Shown: positions 60,693 through 64,000 of the stretch, in pieces
Numbering within the stretch: the stretch's first letter is position 1
How the letters are laid out: each line of letters begins with the position of its first letter
Source: JAMXLO01 sp963832895
Lineage (GTDB): Bacteria; Pseudomonadota; Alphaproteobacteria; Acetobacterales; Acetobacteraceae
Direction: 5' to 3'
NCBI GenBank assembly: GCA_963832895.1
Contig: CAWHVQ010000010.1
Span: 124,001-188,000 of the forward strand
DNA: 64,000 nucleotides
Translations under genes and position numbers: made by a program
The notes under the pieces: generated by a model
Databases searched by the model: none
What the model was told of the DNA's origin: nothing
Seen by the model: the letters and a program-made list of their open reading frames with translations, nothing else

Positions 60693-61805
60693 TCACTCGA
60701 TGACGATGCGCGGTCCGCTCTCTCGCACCGCCCCGACGCCGGACACCTTCTCCCACACGCGCTCAGCCAGCGCGACAAACGCCTTCGCGCCGTCACTTTC
60801 CGGCGCCGCCGCGGCGATCGGCGTGCCAGCATCCGACGCCGTGCGGATATCCAGCAGCAGCGGCACCTCGCCCAAAAACTCGGTGACCAGCCGCTGCGCC
60901 TCCTGCCGCGCGCCGCCGTGGCCGAAGATATGCGATACGTGTCCACACGAGGGGCAAGTGAAGAAACTCATGTTCTCGACCAGCCCGAGCACCGGCACCC
61001 GCACCCGCTCGAACATGCGCACACCACGTCGCGCGTCGACCAGCGCGATGTCCTGCGGCGTGGATACGATCACGGCACCGGTCAGCGCCACCCGCTGCGC
61101 CATGGTGAGCTGCGCGTCGCCGGTGCCTGGCGGCATATCGACCACCAGAATGTCGAGCGGCCCCCACTCCACCTGACCCATCATCTGCTCCAGCGCTCCC
61201 ATTACCATTGGGCCGCGCCAGATCATCGGTGTCTCCTCGTCAACCAGGAAGCCGATCGACATGCAGGAAAGCCCCCAGGCCTGCAGCGGGATCATCTTCT
61301 CGCCCCGCACCTCGGGCTTGCGCGACAGGCCCAGCATGCGCGGCAGGCTCGGGCCGTAGATGTCGGCATCCAGCAATCCGGTCTTGTGGCCGGCCCGCGC
61401 CAGCGACACCGCGAGGTTCACCGCCACCGTTGACTTGCCGACGCCGCCCTTGCCGGACGCCACCGCCACAATCGCCTTCACCTGCGGCAGCAGCAGCGGC
61501 GGCTTCTGGCCATGTGCATGCCCATGTCCGCTCGGCGCGGCCGCCGGCGGCGCCTTGTGCGCGGTCAGCACCGCCGTCGCGTTGGTGATGCCAGGCAGGC
61601 GTGACAGCACCGCCTCCACCGAGCGGCACACCGGCTCCATTGCCTTGGCGTGCGCGCGATCGGTCAGCAGTGCCACCTGGACGAGGCCGCCGCGCAGCTC
61701 GATCCCCTCGATCAGGCCGGCTGTCACGATGTCCTTGCCAGAGGCGGGGTCGTTGATCGCGCGCAATGCGTCGCGCAGAGCGTCAGCCGTCGGGGGCGTC
61801 GTCAT
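60693..61805 (-). CDS. mrp: Iron-sulfur cluster carrier protein Mrp/ApbC
   Basis: This 370-residue P-loop NTPase moves Fe-S clusters to target proteins. An N-terminal DUF59-like domain (ALRAINDPASGKDIV) precedes a His/Gly linker (GHGHAHGQK), the deviant Walker A ASGKGGVGKST and LLDADIYGPSLPRMLG. The CxxC cluster site FFTCPSCGH lies near residue 287. The start is ATG 61805 with AGGAGG about 11 bases upstream; a longer upstream frame is the antisense of the HflK Gly-rich tract and is not accepted. It is divergent from hflK. Confidence 0.95.
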   Translation of the reverse strand: MTTPPTADALRDALRAINDPASGKDIVTAGLIEGIELRGGLVQVALLTDRAHAKAMEPVCRSVEAVLSRLPGITNATAVLTAHKAPPAAAPSGHGHAHGQKPPLLLPQVKAIVAVASGKGGVGKSTVAVNLAVSLARAGHKTGLLDADIYGPSLPRMLGLSRKPEVRGEKMIPLQAWGLSCMSIGFLVDEETPMIWRGPMVMGALEQMMGQVEWGPLDILVVDMPPGTGDAQLTMAQRVALTGAVIVSTPQDIALVDARRGVRMFERVRVPVLGLVENMSFFTCPSCGHVSHIFGHGGARQEAQRLVTEFLGEVPLLLDIRTASDAGTPIAAAAPESDGAKAFVALAERVWEKVSGVGAVRESGPRIVIE

Positions 61806-61932
61806 CTGCTTGCAAACCTCCTGCCGCCGGTCGATAAGCAGGCCGCCGTGATGCCGCCTGTCGCGTGGATATGGCGAAGGGCGGTCGATCCGCCAACGCC
61901 CATCGCGGCCGAGATCGCACAGGAACGCCCGC

Positions 61933-63192
61933 ATGTCTTCGAACAATGGTGGCCCGAGCCCATGGGGGTCGCCGGGTGGCAGCTCCGGTGGAAGTGGCGG
62001 CGGACAGCGGCCACCTGGTGGCGGCGGACCCTGGGGCGGCGGTCCCGGTGGACCGTTTGGCGGACGGCCGGGCGGCCCAGGCCCACTGCCCGACCTGGAT
62101 GCGCTCATAGCCAGAATTCAAGCCTATATCCGCTCCATCCTGGGTGGTCGCGGACCGCGCGGCGGCTTCACCGGCGGGCGTGGCCTCGCTCTGATGGGTC
62201 TTGCCGTCGTGGCGCTGTGGCTGGCCAGCGGTATCTACCGCGTGCAGCCCGACGAGCTCGGTGTCGTCATGCGCTTCGGCGCGTTCAACCGCATCACCCA
62301 GCCTGGCCTCAACTGGCACTATCCCTGGCCGATCGAGCATGCCCTGCTTCCCGCGGTGACGCGGATCAATCGCACCGAGATCGGCTTTCGCTCAGGCGCG
62401 GCGCAGACGGAAGTCACCGGCGGCGAGCCGGGCGGACGCGACATGCCAAACGAAAGCCTGATGCTGACCGGTGATGAGAACATCATCGACATCAATTTGA
62501 CAGTGTTCTGGAAGATCAAGCCGAACCCCGCCGACTACCTGTTCAGCACGCGCGACCCGGACAATCTGGTGAAGGCGATTGCGGAGAGTTCGATCCGCGA
62601 GGTGATCGGGCGTACGCCGATCCAGCCGGCGCTGACCCAGTTGCGTGCGCAGATCGAGACCGACGTCCACAATCAGACGCAGCAGATCCTCGATCGCTAC
62701 CACGCCGGCATCGACGTGACCCAGGTGCAGTTGCAGCGGGTCGATCCGCCCGATGCGGTGATCGAAAGCTTCCGCGACGTGCAGCGCGCCAACACTGATG
62801 CCGAGCGTATGCGCAACGAGGCGCAGGCCTATGCCAACGACATCGTGCCGCGCGCAAGGGGCGACGCGGCACGCATCGTTGCCGAGGGGCAGGGTGCGAA
62901 ACAGGCTTCAATTGCCCAGGCGACCGGGCAGACGCAGCGCTTCCTGTCGGTGGAGGCGCAATACGAGCAGGCAAAGGACGTGACCCTGCGTCGCATGTAC
63001 ATCGAGACGATGCAGGACATCCTGACGCGATCGCCGACGCTGGTGGTGGATGACAAGCTGAAGGGCCTGGTGCCATTCCTGCCGCTCAGTCTGCCGGCGC
63101 CGGGTGGGCCGAGACCGGCGGTGCCGGGCAGCGCGCCGTCCACCGCTGCATCCCCGGGGCCATCGCAAGGTCAGCCGGGAGCGTCGCGATGA
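61933..63192 (+). CDS. hflK: Membrane protease regulator HflK
   Basis: The 419-residue SPFH-domain protein has a cytoplasmic Gly/Pro-rich N-terminus (about 1-50), a membrane helix (about 86-103), then the SPFH/prohibitin domain with GVVMRFGAF, PGLNWHYPWPIE and INLTVFWKI, and a long coiled coil with NDIVPRARGDAARIVAEGQGAKQ (in part). With HflC it forms a cage around FtsH in the inner membrane. The C-terminus is Pro/Ala-rich. It overlaps hflC by ATGA. Confidence 0.95.
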   Translation: MSSNNGGPSPWGSPGGSSGGSGGGQRPPGGGGPWGGGPGGPFGGRPGGPGPLPDLDALIARIQAYIRSILGGRGPRGGFTGGRGLALMGLAVVALWLASGIYRVQPDELGVVMRFGAFNRITQPGLNWHYPWPIEHALLPAVTRINRTEIGFRSGAAQTEVTGGEPGGRDMPNESLMLTGDENIIDINLTVFWKIKPNPADYLFSTRDPDNLVKAIAESSIREVIGRTPIQPALTQLRAQIETDVHNQTQQILDRYHAGIDVTQVQLQRVDPPDAVIESFRDVQRANTDAERMRNEAQAYANDIVPRARGDAARIVAEGQGAKQASIAQATGQTQRFLSVEAQYEQAKDVTLRRMYIETMQDILTRSPTLVVDDKLKGLVPFLPLSLPAPGGPRPAVPGSAPSTAASPGPSQGQPGASR

Positions 63193-64000
63193 GCCGCCCC
63201 CTGATCGCGCTGATCGCATTGCTGGTAGTGCTGTTTGTGCTGGCAGACGGCTCGCTGTTCACTGTCGATCAGACCGAACAGGTGCTGGTCACCCAGTTTG
63301 GCGAAGTCGTGCGGCAGATCAGGGAGCCTGGCCTGAAGGCCAAGCTGCCGTTCGTGCAGAGCCTTATCGAATTCGACAAGCGACTGCTCAGCGTCGAACT
63401 GCCGGGCGAGGAGGTTATTCTGGGCGATCAGCGCCGGCTGATCGTCGACAGTTTCGCCGTTTACCGGATTACCGATCCGCTGAAGTACTATCAGGCGGTC
63501 GGACCTGGGCAGTTCGCCATCCAGGGTCGGCTGAATTCCATTGTCACCGCGAGCCTGCGCCGCGTGCTGGGCAACAACCAGTTGCTGGACGTGTTGTCGG
63601 CTGACCGCGAACGCATCATGGCGAGCATTCGCGACCAGGTGAATGCGGAGATGCCGGAGTTCGGTGTGTCGGTCGAAGACGTGCGAATTCGACGCGCCGA
63701 CCTGCCACCGGAGAACACCCAGGCGATCCTGTCGCGCATGCAGTCTGAGCGGCAACGCATCGCCGCCCAGCAGCGAGCCGAGGGTGCGGAAGCCTCCGCA
63801 AAAATCCGCGCTGATGCCGAACGCGACCGCACTGTGCTGCTGGCGGACGCTCGGGCCACGGCGGACAAGCTGCGGGGCGAGGGCGAGGGCGAGGCCACCC
63901 GCATCTCGGCCAAGGCCTATTCGCAGGATGTGAACTTCTATTCCGCCTGGCGCACCTTGCAGGCTTACCGGGATTCATTTGAATCGGGTGCATCTCGCCT
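63189..64000 (+). CDS. hflC: Membrane protease regulator HflC (3' end outside window)
   Basis: At least 270 residues are visible and the frame is still open at the window end. The N-terminal membrane helix (ALIALLVVLFVLADG) is followed by FTVDQTEQVLVTQFGEVVRQI, YRITDPLKYYQ and SIVTASLRRVLGN (SPFH domain), then the coiled coil SRMQSERQRIAAQQRAEGAE and ISAKAYSQDVNFYSAWRTLQAY (in part). It is the partner of HflK in the FtsH-regulating complex. Confidence 0.95.
   Translation, partial: MSRPLIALIALLVVLFVLADGSLFTVDQTEQVLVTQFGEVVRQIREPGLKAKLPFVQSLIEFDKRLLSVELPGEEVILGDQRRLIVDSFAVYRITDPLKYYQAVGPGQFAIQGRLNSIVTASLRRVLGNNQLLDVLSADRERIMASIRDQVNAEMPEFGVSVEDVRIRRADLPPENTQAILSRMQSERQRIAAQQRAEGAEASAKIRADAERDRTVLLADARATADKLRGEGEGEATRISAKAYSQDVNFYSAWRTLQAYRDSFESGASR

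Noticed and set aside
61806..62108. N-terminal extension of Mrp rich in Pro
   Set aside because: It is the complement of the Gly-rich HflK start; a good ribosome site lies before ATG 61805, and Mrp homology begins there.
1..64000. CRISPR array, rRNA or tRNA
   Set aside because: No regularly spaced direct repeats, no conserved rRNA segments and no cloverleaf with TTCGA arm found outside genes.

Overview
The window is a chromosomal segment of a high-GC alphaproteobacterium. Gene content (CycH/CcmI-type cytochrome c maturation, HflKC with Mrp, a Ku end-joining protein, EgtB/EgtD, liv operons with an MmgE/PrpD neighbour, an AtuA/DUF4387 pair) fits Rhodospirillales/Acetobacterales best. No rRNA or tRNA is present to fix this, so the placement is an inference. 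Coding density is high, many genes overlap by ATGA or GTGA, and GTG starts are common. No tRNA, rRNA, CRISPR array or complete insertion sequence was seen.

Layout. 1-6.9 kb: tail of an MmgE/PrpD protein and a branched-chain-type ABC transporter (livHMGF, a degenerate AMP-binding protein and the binding protein), with livF interrupted by a one-base frameshift. 6.9-10.7 kb: a convergent catabolic operon (amidohydrolase, alpha/beta hydrolase, DUF4387, AtuA-like). 10.7-14 kb: glycogen phosphorylase and a T4-lysozyme-like protein. 14-16.7 kb: a membrane adenylate cyclase with a 2Fe-2S domain, divergent from a Crp/Fnr regulator. 16.7-20.7 kb: DUF4337, a PAAR protein coupled to a zinc-ribbon methyltransferase, a divergent Leu/Ala-rich protein of unknown function, and DUF1993. 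20.7-24.9 kb: a truncated SLC13 transporter, acs with an acetate transporter, then Rieske and EVE proteins. 25-27.5 kb: a chemoreceptor with a C-terminal PilZ domain plus a secreted Cache protein. 27.7-32.9 kb: ccmCDEFGHI, with ccmG frameshifted. 32.8-36 kb: potFGH without a second permease. 36-40.3 kb: Ku, a PRC-barrel protein, egtBD and an ECF sigma factor. 40.5-50.3 kb: P1 peptidase, GT87-like membrane protein, a large hydrolase, a MaoC-like protein, a 1005-residue two-domain glycosyltransferase and NAD synthetase. 50.4-56.6 kb: peroxiredoxin, YqgE, radical SAM with enoyl-CoA hydratase, DUF1330 with a WYL regulator, GNAT, a cupin-like protein and an MFS transporter. 57.0-59.9 kb: an AT-richer island (TIGR04255-like gene, two unknown genes, a PIN-domain protein). 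60.4-64 kb: a small conserved protein, mrp, and hflK-hflC, which runs off the end.

Themes. Several loci bear on respiration and redox state: the Ccm cluster with an FNR-like site upstream, the cyclase that may read quinone or redox state, ergothioneine synthesis and peroxiredoxin. Acetate handling (acs plus transporter) and catabolic operons fed by ABC uptake suggest a versatile heterotroph. The least explained parts are the 57-60 kb island and the PAAR locus at 17.3-20.0 kb. Three independent one-base frameshifts in otherwise intact genes (livF, ccmG, the TIGR04255-like gene) should be checked as possible assembly errors before any biological reading.
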